Positions 24,072-33,484 of a stretch of 60,214 nt of DNA are shown here, piece by piece. The stretch is from positions 1 to 60,214 of the forward strand of contig CALZEQ010000015.1 of NCBI GenBank assembly GCA_945641355.1. The letters are read 5' to 3'. The notes under the pieces are model-generated. The model was not told the origin of the DNA and did not search any database. It saw nothing but the letters and a program-made list of their open reading frames with translations. The stretch's first letter is position 1. Every line of letters starts with the position of its first letter. The position numbers and the translations under genes are program-made. This DNA is from an uncultured Mediterranea sp. Lineage in GTDB: Bacteria; Bacteroidota; Bacteroidia; Bacteroidales; Bacteroidaceae.

Positions 24072-25139
24072 ATGGCAAACAAAACATTAGGCAACTTCGC
24101 CGAACAACATTTAGACATGGCAAATTGGCTGGATACGACCAAATCCACCCTGGTTGTAGTAGACGACACCCTCAATGTGCTCTATCTGAACAGCACCGAA
24201 CTGAAAGCCGACGCCGACAACCTGCAACAGCCGGGCGACCTGCTGCACTGTAGCAATGCAGCCAAAAGCGAAAAGGGATGTGGCACTACCGAGGATTGTG
24301 CCTTCTGCAAGTTCCGCCTCTCTGTCAAAGAAGCCCTCCACACCAATAAGGCCATCAATAAGGAAGTCACTCTCACGCTGGATGACAACAAGACCGTGGT
24401 TTTGCAAGAAAACGCCACTCCCTTTGAGTTTGAAGGGAACAAGTATGTAGCCATTCTGATAATGAACATCTCTGAGCGCAAGCGCGAGCAGATGCTGGAG
24501 CATGTATTCTTCCACGACATGATGAATCTGACGGGAGCCTTGAACAGCTTTGTCAATATCCTGAAGGAGCAGCCTGATCCTGCCATTCTGGACGAGGTGA
24601 AGAAGCTGACCACCCAAATCATGGAGGAAATCACGACCCACAAGGACCTGATTTATGCAGAGAAGGGAACCCTCTGTCTGCAGGCCAGCGACATCACCGT
24701 GGCCGAATTCATGAAATATGCCGATCACTCTCTCTGTCCGTTGGCGCAGGCAGCCAACCGCCGGCTGGTCATCAGCAACGATTGTCCCGACGGAACTACC
24801 CTCTATACCGATGCCAACCTGCTGCACCGCATCCTGCTGAATATGGTAAAAAATGCGGTAGAAGCCTCTGCGGAAGGTAGCGAAGTCACCCTACACACCT
24901 CGCTCACAGGAGAGAAGGTGCAGTTTGCCGTCCATAACAACACCATGATTCCCAAAGAGATACAAGCCGACATCTTCCGCTATGGCATCTCCAGCAAAGG
25001 CGAAGGGCGGGGCATCGGTACCTATAGCATGAAGCTGTTCGGCGAGAATTACCTGAAGGGAGAACTCCGCTTCACTTCCACTGAAGCAGAAGGCACAACC
25101 TTCTACTTCAGTCATCCGCTGCATCCGCAGCTGGGTTAA
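24072..25139 (+). CDS. PAS-domain sensor histidine kinase with a cysteine cluster
   Basis: The protein is about 355 residues with no transmembrane segment, so it is cytoplasmic. A PAS domain (about 20-140) carries His59 and Cys60, 70, 76 and 79 (pattern C-x9-C-x5-C-x2-C), a likely metal or redox site. An atypical phospho-acceptor box FFHDMMN follows near residue 150, then HATPase boxes NMVKNAVEAS (N) and GEGRGIGTYSMKLFG (G). No response regulator is adjacent. ATG 24072 or 24063 could be the start; the frame opens at a TTG inside the -7 box, which I reject. The gene ends convergently with the DUF418 gene, overlapping by four bases. The ligand is unknown. Confidence 0.8.
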   Translation: MANKTLGNFAEQHLDMANWLDTTKSTLVVVDDTLNVLYLNSTELKADADNLQQPGDLLHCSNAAKSEKGCGTTEDCAFCKFRLSVKEALHTNKAINKEVTLTLDDNKTVVLQENATPFEFEGNKYVAILIMNISERKREQMLEHVFFHDMMNLTGALNSFVNILKEQPDPAILDEVKKLTTQIMEEITTHKDLIYAEKGTLCLQASDITVAEFMKYADHSLCPLAQAANRRLVISNDCPDGTTLYTDANLLHRILLNMVKNAVEASAEGSEVTLHTSLTGEKVQFAVHNNTMIPKEIQADIFRYGISSKGEGRGIGTYSMKLFGENYLKGELRFTSTEAEGTTFYFSHPLHPQLG

Positions 25140-26302
25140 GAGCGGAGCCAGGTCAGTTCTCTCCAAAGCCCCTCTAACGGTCCACGCTTGTGATGAGCCA
25201 GCCACCAACGGCAGAAGAAAAACTGCAGCAGCACACACACGGCTCCCAGCAGCAGGCTCATGGCATGTCCGCTGTACTGATAGAGTCCCAATCCCCATCC
25301 GTAGAACACGAAGCCTCCGATAACCGACTGTCCCAGATAGTTAGTCAGACTCATCTTGCCATAGGGAGCGATGAATATCAGCCGCTTTCCCCGCTCCGTG
25401 CAATGGAACAGCCATGCCACTGCCGATACGATGAAGAGCATCATGGCCAGATTGCGCCACATGGTCAACATCACCTGCAACGAATGAGAGACACACCGGT
25501 TTTCTACCAGTCCGGGCAGCGTCTGCTGTATCGGCAATATCAGCAACAATGCCATCACCGCACCCACCATGGTACGTACCCAACGTGTAGGATTGTCACC
25601 CTCCTTATAGAGGTAACGGGTACGTCCCATCAGAATGCCGAGCAGGAAGAGGAATACCGTCTGTGTCATTCGTCCGTTCTCAATGGCCCACAAGAAGTTG
25701 ATGGCAAAGCCATACTTGATGCCGCCTACGGCCACATCGCCCCACGAGCCGTGGCTCTGAGCGTCTATCAAAGCACCGAAAAGGGCACCGGAGCCTAAAT
25801 TAAGCGGCTGTACCGAAGAATCCATCAATCCCCACACGATGTAGAAGAGTTCGATGGGCTGAAGGGCCAACAGCAGAGCTATCCAGAACAACGTCTTGTT
25901 GCTGAGCCGTATGAGCGGAAGCACCAACAGCCCACAGGCTGCATATACCGTCAGAATGTCGCCGTTGAAGAAAAGCAAGTCGAGCAGGCCGAACGCCATA
26001 AGCCACATCATGCGCCAGGCAAAACGCAGACGGAAGTCCTTGCCCTTCTGCGCCTGATTGTCGTGCTGGATAAAGAAACTCAGTCCGAACAGCAGGGAGA
26101 AGATGGCATACATCTTTCCGCCACAAAGGAAGAACATGGTATCCCATACCACACGGTCGAGTACCGTGAGTTCGGGGAAGTTATAAAAATTCATGTGTTC
26201 GATGAAATGAAGCATCACAATGCCACCGATGGCAATGCCACGCAAGATGTCTGCCGCATCCACACGGGTATTGGGCAGGGAAGAGGGTGTGTAATGGTAC
26301 AT
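25136..26302 (-). CDS. DUF418 family membrane protein
   Basis: This 388-residue polytopic protein has about nine predicted hydrophobic segments. It begins with the family's RVDAADILRGIAIGGIVMLH, close to the YeiB/acyltransferase_3-like DUF418 N-terminus. The C-terminal DUF418 domain has RLIFIAPYGKMSLTNYLGQSVIG and GPLEGLWRELTW. Related heparan-alpha-glucosaminide acetyltransferase-like proteins suggest membrane acyl transfer, but the DUF418 function is not established. A -7 box sits at 26331-26338. It is on its own transcript between two kinase genes. Confidence 0.85.
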   Translation of the reverse strand: MYHYTPSSLPNTRVDAADILRGIAIGGIVMLHFIEHMNFYNFPELTVLDRVVWDTMFFLCGGKMYAIFSLLFGLSFFIQHDNQAQKGKDFRLRFAWRMMWLMAFGLLDLLFFNGDILTVYAACGLLVLPLIRLSNKTLFWIALLLALQPIELFYIVWGLMDSSVQPLNLGSGALFGALIDAQSHGSWGDVAVGGIKYGFAINFLWAIENGRMTQTVFLFLLGILMGRTRYLYKEGDNPTRWVRTMVGAVMALLLILPIQQTLPGLVENRCVSHSLQVMLTMWRNLAMMLFIVSAVAWLFHCTERGKRLIFIAPYGKMSLTNYLGQSVIGGFVFYGWGLGLYQYSGHAMSLLLGAVCVLLQFFFCRWWLAHHKRGPLEGLWRELTWLRS

Positions 26303-26330
26303 GATTCTGTTTTTTTATTACTATTTCGGA

Positions 26331-26338
26331 CAAAGATA
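26331..26338 (-). promoter_or_regulatory. -7 box of the DUF418 gene
   Basis: On the minus strand this is TATCTTTG, 28 bp before the start codon. The -33 element is weak. Confidence 0.55.
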
Positions 26339-26399
26339 CGGTTTTCTGAACACATAAGGAACAATCCATGCGTTTTTTCGTCCTCACCCCTACCAGCTA

Positions 26400-28709
26400 T
26401 CAGTGCATCACTTTCAGCCAAAGGGAAAAACGGCTTCCCTTATCCAACTCCGAATCGACCGTGATGCGGCCATGCAGACGCTCGGCTATGACGCGGCAGA
26501 TGGAGAGTCCCAGCCCCGTACCCTGCTTGAACTCATTCTTCTTAAAGAAGCGGTTGAACACCAGAATGCAATCGTCCTTACTCAAGCCGATGCCGGTATC
26601 CTGTACATAGATTTCCACTTCGTGCTTCTCCTGATGATAGTTCCAGCCAAGCGTAATGCTGCCCTGAGGTGTAAACTTGGCGGCATTGGTCAGGAAGTTC
26701 ATCAACACTTGCTGCGCACGCAGCAGGTCGATGAAGACAGGCAGATTGCGCTCGCCCGGTTTATAGATGAACTGCAGATGCTTGGGAGCTTGCACCAAGT
26801 AACTTTGATAGACCGATTCTACCAACGTCTGCACATGGGTATGCTCGAACGAGAACTCCAGATAGCCCGACTCGATGCGCGAGATGTCGAGAATATCATT
26901 CACCAGTTTCAACAACATGTCGTTGTTTTTATTGATGGTCTCCATAAATTCAGCCTTCTCCTCTTCAGTGAGTTCCATGCCCGGTGTACAAAGGATATTA
27001 CTGAATCCTACGATGGCATTGAGCGGCGTACGTATTTCGTGACTCATATTGGCCAGGAAAGACTCTTTCAGGTCGGCCTCCTCCATACGTTTTCGAGCCT
27101 CTATCAGCTCCTGTTCGCGCAGCTTGGTCTCGCGGATGTTGAAGAGCAGTCCGAACATCTTGTAACTGCCGTCGGACATCCGTTCACCCCGTCCGCGCAT
27201 CTCCCACCAACCATACTCCTGTCTGCCACTAAAGTCGCAGAGCATCTGCAGGTTGATAGCCTCGGAAGAGCGTGCCTCGGCCACCTGCAGACGATAGTTC
27301 TCGCGATAATCGGGATGTATCCACTCAATGAAGACGGCATGTGTAATGGGACGGCTCTCCTGCCCGAGGAAACTCCAGAAAGCATCGTCAAACTCCACCG
27401 TCTCGTCAACGGCATGCCAAATGAAGCTCTGCGTGAAGGTGCTGGCAATCTCCAACGAAGCCTGCTTCTCCTGCAACTGCTTGATTGCCGCAATCCTTCG
27501 GCGGGTAGAACGGACAGCCATGTAGGTAGCAATGCAGACAATAGTCAGCATAGAACCATAGAGCAGACCTCTCAGCGTCCAATAGAGAAAGGGACGCTGC
27601 ACTTTCATAGGAATGTTGACGATGTGATAATGAGAAGGAATACGGTCCAGCGACAGGCCGAAACGACAAGCCACATTCCAGTCCAGATAGTAGTCCTTGG
27701 GACTGACCGTGACAGGCAGGTTGGACAGCGGCGTGCCCTTCAGTACCTGCGCTACCAAATCAGCTTGCTCTGCCGCCCAGGTCGATATAGAGCTAAAGTA
27801 CCCGGCCAACAGCGAACTGCCTGAAGTACCGAACAGGTTGTTGATGCCGGTAAACTGTTCACGCAACGACATGATGGCCAGAGTATGCGAAGTGGCATCG
27901 AACTTCAGCAACAGATAGTTCATCATGCCGCTGGGTCCCAAAGTCCAGAAGAAGTTGCCATTACCCGTTGTCTGGAGATTGATGTCAGTCTCCCGGGCAT
28001 CTTCCGCTGACACATTGCTGCCGATGTCGCGCATGGAGAGTCCCGTGATGGACATGCTGTCGGACGGCAGTTGGTAGAGGTGGCGCAGACGGTTGGTCCA
28101 GTGCAGATTATCAAGGATTGGCTGTCCCTGCATCTGTGCCCTGATAAGAGCTTCCACCTTGAGGTCGAAAAAACGGCGGTCCAAATTGGTATAAGCATGG
28201 TTGCGCCCCGTAATCTCGCGCATCACCTGCATACTGCCGACAAAATCCACCGTATCGCGGATGCCCGTCACATTGTCATACTGAGCCAATAAGGGATAGT
28301 TGGGAAAACGGACTCCACCAAACAGAATGGGACAGCGTTTCAGCTCCTCACGATGGGTGGAGAGCAAGGCATAGGTAGCCTGATCTTCGGTCACCAATAT
28401 CAAGTCGGGCCACTGACCGTGGGCATCGACACTGTCTATCCAATGACGCATGATGGAGTCTTCGTCCACCTCCACATAGAGATTGCAGTTCAGGTAGCTG
28501 AAACTGAGCCGGGCATCAATGCCCCGCATGTCCAGTTCTTTCTCCAAGAGTCTGTTGTATTCACGATACTGTTCGTAACCGGTATCATGGGAGTGAATCA
28601 CCCAGATGTGGCAACTGGTACGCCGGCCTGTATGCAAACCAAAAACAAGGCCGCCTACCAAGAGCAGCAAAAATATGAAATGTAGTATATGTCGCGTCCT
28701 TTTGGCCAT
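26400..28709 (-). CDS. Membrane sensor histidine kinase with ABC-substrate-binding-like sensor
   Basis: The 769-residue protein has TM1 (HFIFLLLLVGGLVFGL), a periplasmic domain of about 330 residues resembling ABC-type sugar or peptide substrate-binding sensors (CHIWVIHSHDTGYEQYREYN, LFGGVRFPNY), and TM2 (GSMLTIVCIATYMAV, about 370). A PAS-like domain follows, then HisKA with ANMSHEIRTPLNAIVGFSNIL (phospho-His) and HATPase_c with GTGLGLSICRVIAERLHG. There is no receiver domain and no response regulator beside it, so its partner is elsewhere. The stop codon lies in a short heptamer-like repeat (26390-26405). A TACCTTTG box lies upstream. Confidence 0.85.
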   Translation of the reverse strand: MAKRTRHILHFIFLLLLVGGLVFGLHTGRRTSCHIWVIHSHDTGYEQYREYNRLLEKELDMRGIDARLSFSYLNCNLYVEVDEDSIMRHWIDSVDAHGQWPDLILVTEDQATYALLSTHREELKRCPILFGGVRFPNYPLLAQYDNVTGIRDTVDFVGSMQVMREITGRNHAYTNLDRRFFDLKVEALIRAQMQGQPILDNLHWTNRLRHLYQLPSDSMSITGLSMRDIGSNVSAEDARETDINLQTTGNGNFFWTLGPSGMMNYLLLKFDATSHTLAIMSLREQFTGINNLFGTSGSSLLAGYFSSISTWAAEQADLVAQVLKGTPLSNLPVTVSPKDYYLDWNVACRFGLSLDRIPSHYHIVNIPMKVQRPFLYWTLRGLLYGSMLTIVCIATYMAVRSTRRRIAAIKQLQEKQASLEIASTFTQSFIWHAVDETVEFDDAFWSFLGQESRPITHAVFIEWIHPDYRENYRLQVAEARSSEAINLQMLCDFSGRQEYGWWEMRGRGERMSDGSYKMFGLLFNIRETKLREQELIEARKRMEEADLKESFLANMSHEIRTPLNAIVGFSNILCTPGMELTEEEKAEFMETINKNNDMLLKLVNDILDISRIESGYLEFSFEHTHVQTLVESVYQSYLVQAPKHLQFIYKPGERNLPVFIDLLRAQQVLMNFLTNAAKFTPQGSITLGWNYHQEKHEVEIYVQDTGIGLSKDDCILVFNRFFKKNEFKQGTGLGLSICRVIAERLHGRITVDSELDKGSRFSLWLKVMH

Positions 28710-28761
28710 GTTTGCTTTGCTTCTATATTATATGGAGAAGGGGATTGGCTCATCTCCGGTA

Positions 28762-28769
28762 CAAAGGTA
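28762..28769 (-). promoter_or_regulatory. -7 box of the sensor kinase gene
   Basis: On the minus strand this is TACCTTTG, 53 bp before the start codon. It is divergent from the hydrolase promoter at 28877. Confidence 0.55.
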
Positions 28770-28876
28770 CTATTTTTCCGGACATCGCAAGCTATATTGG
28801 GTATAAAAGCACTCCTTTCAGACTCAAAAAAGAGGAAATACAGGAGCAGAGCGTGCGTCTTTTCCCGATTTATCGC

Positions 28877-28884
28877 TATATTTG
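28877..28884 (+). promoter_or_regulatory. -7 box of the alpha/beta hydrolase gene
   Basis: TATATTTG lies 30 bp before the start codon at 28914. Confidence 0.55.
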
Positions 28885-28913
28885 CCCCATAAACCGTCTA
28901 TACAAGTCATACC

Positions 28914-30089
28914 ATGAAACGAATTTTATACCTCTGTCTGGCTGGAATGCTGTCCGGACTGCCATGCGCAGCGCAAACCGACACGCTGCATTACGGAGTG
29001 AAAAAGAACATGCCGGCCTTCTTTGAAGTACTGAAGAGCCGTCTCACCTATCCTTTGGCATGGGGCACCGATACCGAAACCGACTTCACCCGTTGGCGCG
29101 AAAAGGCACGCACAGTCGTGATGGAGTGCATGCAGAACCTGCCACCCGCTCCGGCCGACTACCGCTTGGAGACAGTGGCAACCGAACAGCGTAACGGGTA
29201 CGAAGCCCGCAAGATATGGTTCAACTTATCGGAGTGGTATCGGGTACCGGCCTATCTGCTGGTACCGGAGGGAGAGGGTCCCTTTCCCGCCATCGTGATG
29301 CTGCACGACCACGGGGCACACTTCACCATCGGCAAAGAGAAGATGGTGCGTCCCTTCGGTGTACCGGCCGAAGTGCTGGCCGATGCCGATGACTGGGCCA
29401 ACCGTTGCTACGACGGCCAGTATGCAGGCGACTACTTTGCCGCACACGGCTATGTGGTACTGGCTGTAGATGCCCTGTTCTGGGGAGAGCGAGGCCGGCA
29501 AGAGGGTCCCGACTATGACGTACAGCAGGCACTGGCCTCCAACTTCCTGCAAATGGGAGCTTCGTGGAGTGCCTTCATCACCTGCGACGACATCCGCAGT
29601 GCCGAGTTTCTCGCCACGCTACCCTTTGTGGAACGACAACGCATCGGCTGCCTGGGCTTCTCGATGGGAGCATACCGTTCATGGATGATGGCGGCTCTGA
29701 CCGACTGCATACAGGCATCGGCATCCGTCTGCTGGATGAACACGACGGACGGACTGATGACACTGGACAACAACCAGAACAAAGGAGGATCGGCCTACTC
29801 TATGCTGATACCGGGACTGCGCCGCTATCTGGACTATCCACACGTAGCAGGCATGGCCTGCCCTAAACCAACCCTTTTCTTCAACGGCACACGCGACAAA
29901 CTCTTCCCTGTAGCAGGAGTGGAGCAGGCATATACCACCATGCGTTCCATCTGGCAGAGCCAGGGGGCGAACGAGCAACTGGTGACACAACTGTGGGACG
30001 AAAAACACTTCTTCAGCAAAGCTATGCAGCAAGCCACGCTGGAATTCTTCAATCGTAAAATGCCGCCTGCGCCCTCTACGCAACACTGA
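28914..30089 (+). CDS. Secreted alpha/beta hydrolase (dienelactone hydrolase / Abhydrolase_7 type)
   Basis: The 391-residue protein has a signal peptide (MKRILYLCLAGMLSGLPCAA). The hydrolase core includes PFPAIVMLHDHGAHF (oxyanion region), the nucleophile elbow GFSMG with Ser250, ACPKPTLFFNGTRDKLFP (acid region) and a late His in DEKHFFS. Related Bacteroidota proteins are annotated as acetyl xylan esterase-like or dienelactone hydrolase family. The substrate is unknown; carbohydrate ester removal is plausible. It is a single-gene unit, divergent from the sensor kinase. Confidence 0.85.
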   Translation: MKRILYLCLAGMLSGLPCAAQTDTLHYGVKKNMPAFFEVLKSRLTYPLAWGTDTETDFTRWREKARTVVMECMQNLPPAPADYRLETVATEQRNGYEARKIWFNLSEWYRVPAYLLVPEGEGPFPAIVMLHDHGAHFTIGKEKMVRPFGVPAEVLADADDWANRCYDGQYAGDYFAAHGYVVLAVDALFWGERGRQEGPDYDVQQALASNFLQMGASWSAFITCDDIRSAEFLATLPFVERQRIGCLGFSMGAYRSWMMAALTDCIQASASVCWMNTTDGLMTLDNNQNKGGSAYSMLIPGLRRYLDYPHVAGMACPKPTLFFNGTRDKLFPVAGVEQAYTTMRSIWQSQGANEQLVTQLWDEKHFFSKAMQQATLEFFNRKMPPAPSTQH

Positions 30090-30165
30090 GCCGCGTGACA
30101 CAGAGAAGGGCGGTCGGCCCCACATCCTGTTTCAGCCGCCCGATTTCCGCTTTGGGGAAGATGCG

Positions 30166-30197
30166 CTTGCAGCTATGCAGGGGGATGTGTATCTTTG
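30166..30197 (+). promoter_or_regulatory. Orphan promoter pointing antisense into folE
   Basis: CTTG (30166-30169), 20 bp, TATCTTTG (30190-30197). Transcription from about 30204 would run antisense to the 3' end of folE (30242 onward). No plus-strand gene follows. Confidence 0.45.
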
Positions 30198-30241
30198 CGC
30201 TTACCCTACTCATCCATAAAGAAAAAAAGCAGTGCGTCTCT

Positions 30242-30829
30242 TCAAGAGTTATGACGAATCAGGTTCATAAACTCTTCGCGTGTCTTGGCCTGATTGAAAG
30301 CCCCGGTAAAGTCGGATGTAGTGGTAATGGAGTTCTGCTTCTCTACGCCACGCATCTGCATGCACATGTGCTTGGCCTCCACTACGACCATCACGCCCAG
30401 TGGGTTGAGTGTCTCCTGAATACACTCCTTGATTTGCAGCGTCATCCGCTCCTGCACCTGCAGACGGTGCGAAAATATATCCACCACCCGGGCTATCTTG
30501 CTGAGTCCCGTAATGTAACCGTTGGGAATGTAGGCCACGTGTGCCTTGCCGTAGAAAGGAAGCATGTGATGTTCGCACAACGAGAAGAAATCGATATCCT
30601 TCACAATCACCATCTGACTATACTCCTCCTTGAACTTGGCCGAACGCAACACTTCGTGCGGATCCATGCTATATCCTTTGGTCAGCGTCAGCATCGCCTT
30701 TGCCACCCGTTCAGGGGTCTTCAACAACCCTTCACGCGAAGGGTCTTCGCCCAACAGGGTAAGAATACGACTATAATGTTCCTTTAATTCGTCTAAAGCG
30801 GGAGAGTTGATTTCTTCTTTTCCTAACAT
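30242..30829 (-). CDS. folE: GTP cyclohydrolase I
   Basis: This 195-residue enzyme converts GTP to 7,8-dihydroneopterin triphosphate, the first step of folate (and queuosine) synthesis. The zinc and active-site motifs are [10 protein letters not shown] and [30 protein letters not shown] is the family N-terminal signature. I start at [10 protein letters not shown]. The upstream extension in the frame is unrelated to the family and overlaps the SPOR-gap region. It is the last gene of a five-gene minus-strand run. Confidence 0.96.
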   Translation of the reverse strand: MLGKEEINSPALDELKEHYSRILTLLGEDPSREGLLKTPERVAKAMLTLTKGYSMDPHEVLRSAKFKEEYSQMVIVKDIDFFSLCEHHMLPFYGKAHVAYIPNGYITGLSKIARVVDIFSHRLQVQERMTLQIKECIQETLNPLGVMVVVEAKHMCMQMRGVEKQNSITTTSDFTGAFNQAKTREEFMNLIRHNS

Positions 30830-30848
30830 GACAGTGCTGATATGATGA

Positions 30849-31307
30849 TTATAAAGGTATGTTAATCTGATCCTTGACAATGGAGACCTCCTTGAAGACA
30901 CCCGTAGCACGCAGACGGCGCATCATGGCATCGGCCTCTTCGATGCTGCGGAAATCCCCTGCCCTACAGAGCCAGCGAGGAGGGTTGAACGAAGCATAGA
31001 CAGGCAGTTCGGGAAAGTACTCCCTGACCTGTGCCGCCACATTCTGTGCCTGGTTCTTAGCCGTACGGGTATTGTTACCGGCATATACCTGAATGCGATA
31101 ACCTGTACTCTTCAGGACCTTGCGTTCGTCTGTAGTAGTGGGTATGTATTCCGACCCTATCAGCGATGCAATACGTGCATCCTGATGGATGGTTACCTTG
31201 CCCTGTCCGGGTACCTCCCGTTCCAGACTCTTCACGATGCTGTTCTGTGCCTGCGAAGCAACCGCACTTACTACACACGCCATCAAAAACAAACCTATCT
31301 TCTTCAT
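30849..31307 (-). CDS. SPOR-domain periplasmic protein
   Basis: The 152-residue protein has a signal peptide ([20 protein letters not shown]) and a C-terminal SPOR domain (about 75-150: [11 protein letters not shown]...[28 protein letters not shown]...[10 protein letters not shown]). SPOR domains bind denuded peptidoglycan glycan strands, typically at the division septum. The gene sits between tpiA and folE, 19 bp before the folE start. The start at 31307 is set by the signal peptide. Confidence 0.9.
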   Translation of the reverse strand: MKKIGLFLMACVVSAVASQAQNSIVKSLEREVPGQGKVTIHQDARIASLIGSEYIPTTTDERKVLKSTGYRIQVYAGNNTRTAKNQAQNVAAQVREYFPELPVYASFNPPRWLCRAGDFRSIEEADAMMRRLRATGVFKEVSIVKDQINIPL

Positions 31308-31357
31308 AGGAAGTCTAAAAAAAACGATTAAGAATGAATAGTTTGGAAGCATATCCG

Positions 31358-31388
31358 CCCCGGGCAACGTCAATCCGCCAGCCCGGGG
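31358..31388 (-). other. GC-rich hairpin between tpiA and the SPOR gene
   Basis: CCCCGGGC (31358-31365) pairs with GCCCGGGG (31381-31388). There is no T-tract, so it is more likely an mRNA-stabilising or processing structure within the operon than a terminator. Confidence 0.4.
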
Positions 31389-31411
31389 ACAGAATATCTT
31401 CCTGCTTTAAA

Positions 31412-32167
31412 TCAATTGAAAGCGTCGATGATGCCTTTGAAGTCGGCTACCTTCAGCGCAGCGCCACCAATCAGACCACCGTCTACATCGGGGTTAGCGA
31501 ACAGTTCCTTGGCGTTAGAAGGCTTGCAGCTGCCACCGTAGAGGATAGAGCAGTTATCGGCAATCTCCTGGCCATACTTCTCAGCTACGGCTGAACGGAT
31601 GAATGCGTGGATTTCCTGTGCCTGCTCGGGAGTAGCCGTCTTGCCGGTACCGATAGCCCATACGGGCTCGTAAGCCAGGATAATCTTCGAGAAGTCTTCT
31701 GCAGAGAGAGAGAATACAGAAGCCAGCTGTGCAGCTACTACTTCGTTCTGCTTGTTGGCTTCGCGCTCTTCCAGCACCTCACCGATGCAGAAGATGGGAG
31801 TCAGGCCATTGGCCAACGCCAGTTTCACCTTCTCTTCCAGAATCTCAACGGTCTCACCGTAATATGCGCGACGCTCAGAGTGACCCAGGATGACATACTT
31901 GGCACCTGTAGAAGCCACCATGGCGGCAGATACTTCACCGGTATATGCACCAGAAACCTTATCGGCGCAGTTTTCGGCACCAACACCAATCTTGGCAGCG
32001 TCTACCAGCGGAGTAACCGATGCCAGATGGATAAAAGGAGTACAGATGATGACGTCACACTTAGGCTGTTCGTTCTTCAGAGCCTCGTTCAGCTCCTTTG
32101 CCAGTTCGATACCCTCTTGAAGGGTCTTGTTCATTTTCCAGTTTCCTGCAACAATGTTCTTTCTCAT
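31412..32167 (-). CDS. tpiA: Triosephosphate isomerase
   Basis: This 251-residue TIM barrel interconverts dihydroxyacetone phosphate and glyceraldehyde 3-phosphate in glycolysis. Active-site residues are visible: GNWKMNKT (Asn, Lys), ILGHSERR (His) and [11 protein letters not shown] (catalytic Glu and flexible loop). Length is typical. It is third in the run DUF1599, BT_3928-type protein, tpiA, SPOR, folE. Confidence 0.98.
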   Translation of the reverse strand: MRKNIVAGNWKMNKTLQEGIELAKELNEALKNEQPKCDVIICTPFIHLASVTPLVDAAKIGVGAENCADKVSGAYTGEVSAAMVASTGAKYVILGHSERRAYYGETVEILEEKVKLALANGLTPIFCIGEVLEEREANKQNEVVAAQLASVFSLSAEDFSKIILAYEPVWAIGTGKTATPEQAQEIHAFIRSAVAEKYGQEIADNCSILYGGSCKPSNAKELFANPDVDGGLIGGAALKVADFKGIIDAFN

Positions 32168-32188
32168 TTTGTTTGTTATATTAAAGGG

Positions 32189-33484
32189 TTAATGAATAGT
32201 CTTCTTCTCACGCCGACGGGCCAGCCATCTGTCCAGTGCGATTACCGGCAACAAGGGCAACAGGAACCACAACAACACGCCTCCCATCGTCCGCCAGGTA
32301 TCAATGGGATTGGGCTGTCCCAGCGGCAGATTTTCCAGACGGTCGGTCAGCACATACTCATCGGGCAGACGGTTGTGACTCCACTTGTTCACAATCACCC
32401 CCTCCTTGAGCAGCAACAGACCGGGATTGGAACGTATGATGGTCTTCAGTGTCACGTCGTCCATCCGGCAGAAGGCGTATTCGGCTCCGGTACGGTCGCA
32501 CCATTCCTCGATGTCGCTATCCGACGAGGCCGTCAAGGCACGGAATCCATAACCATGCTCCACGCTGTAGTCATAGATCTCGTTAATCAGGTCGATGTGG
32601 CTATCGTCTGCCTGATCCAGCCGATACATCACCAGCAGGAAGGTATAGCCGGGGTCGGCCAGCAGCGAATCGGTGATATCCTCACCCGTAGCTATCTCTT
32701 CCACCACAAAGTCGTGGATGGGCGGTTCATAGCCCTTTTCCTTCACTACCGTGCGTGTCTCCACCCATTGCCACGTCGAGTCGGGATACTCCTCGATGGT
32801 AAATTCGCGTCTCTTCCCCTCCTTCTCCATCACGAAGCGAGTCTCCAGCACACTCAGTTTCTGACCGGGCGGTACCTCCATCCCAGCCCGGATGTCTGCG
32901 CCCACCTTGTAGGGACGAAAGTCCAGAATGGGCAGACTATATAGGCAATAGAACGAGAGGGCAAAGATGAACAGAAAGGTATAGGTAGATACCAACCATT
33001 CCATGCGCAGTGTCACAAAACGCTTTAACACACTACGCCGCCGGAAGAGGGTCACTGCCGCCGGCAGCAGCAACAGATTCTTGCCGAATGTCTGCCAGTT
33101 GGTCAGCACCCAGGCATCTCCGAAGCATCCACAATCCGATACCGGATCGGCCAATGCCAGATAGAACGTCAGCGGAGTCATCACCGACATCAGCAGCAAA
33201 GCCACCGACGATGCAAAGATGCGCCTCATCCCCAGACAGAGAAATACGCCCACCGCAAACTCCACGGCTGCCAGTCCCACGGCTGCCAACAAGGGCAACC
33301 AATAGGGCAACCAGTCGCCCATCCCAAAGGCTGTCAGATAGTCCTGTATCTTATAGAAAGAGCCCAGCGGATCCACCGCCTTCACAAATCCCGAGAAGAG
33401 GAAGGTGACTCCCAACAGAGCGCGGCAGAGTTGCGTCCACCACCACCCGAAAGTCCGATATTTCTGTTCAGTCTCCAAATTCAA
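32189..33484 (-). CDS. BT_3928-type DoxX/MauE-like membrane protein
   Basis: The 431-residue protein has a DoxX/MauE-like four-helix membrane domain (about 15-150: ALLGVTFLFSGFVKAVDPLG, DPVSDCGCFGDAW) and a further helix near 165-185. A periplasmic C-terminal domain resembles a thioredoxin fold (CDRTGAEYAFCRMDD, NPGLLLLKEGVIVNKW), and there is a last helix (LLWFLLPLLPVIAL). The DCGCFG cysteines recall MauE-type disulfide handling. No ATG lies near the start; translation probably begins at a TTG at 33484 within the end of the DUF1599 gene (17-bp overlap), so translational coupling is likely. Function unproven. Confidence 0.85.
   Translation of the reverse strand: MNLETEQKYRTFGWWWTQLCRALLGVTFLFSGFVKAVDPLGSFYKIQDYLTAFGMGDWLPYWLPLLAAVGLAAVEFAVGVFLCLGMRRIFASSVALLLMSVMTPLTFYLALADPVSDCGCFGDAWVLTNWQTFGKNLLLLPAAVTLFRRRSVLKRFVTLRMEWLVSTYTFLFIFALSFYCLYSLPILDFRPYKVGADIRAGMEVPPGQKLSVLETRFVMEKEGKRREFTIEEYPDSTWQWVETRTVVKEKGYEPPIHDFVVEEIATGEDITDSLLADPGYTFLLVMYRLDQADDSHIDLINEIYDYSVEHGYGFRALTASSDSDIEEWCDRTGAEYAFCRMDDVTLKTIIRSNPGLLLLKEGVIVNKWSHNRLPDEYVLTDRLENLPLGQPNPIDTWRTMGGVLLWFLLPLLPVIALDRWLARRREKKTIH

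Noticed and set aside
30095..30787. 230-codon plus-strand frame across folE
   Set aside because: It starts in the non-coding gap and runs antisense to folE with no similarity to known proteins. Only the promoter-like element is kept as an observation.
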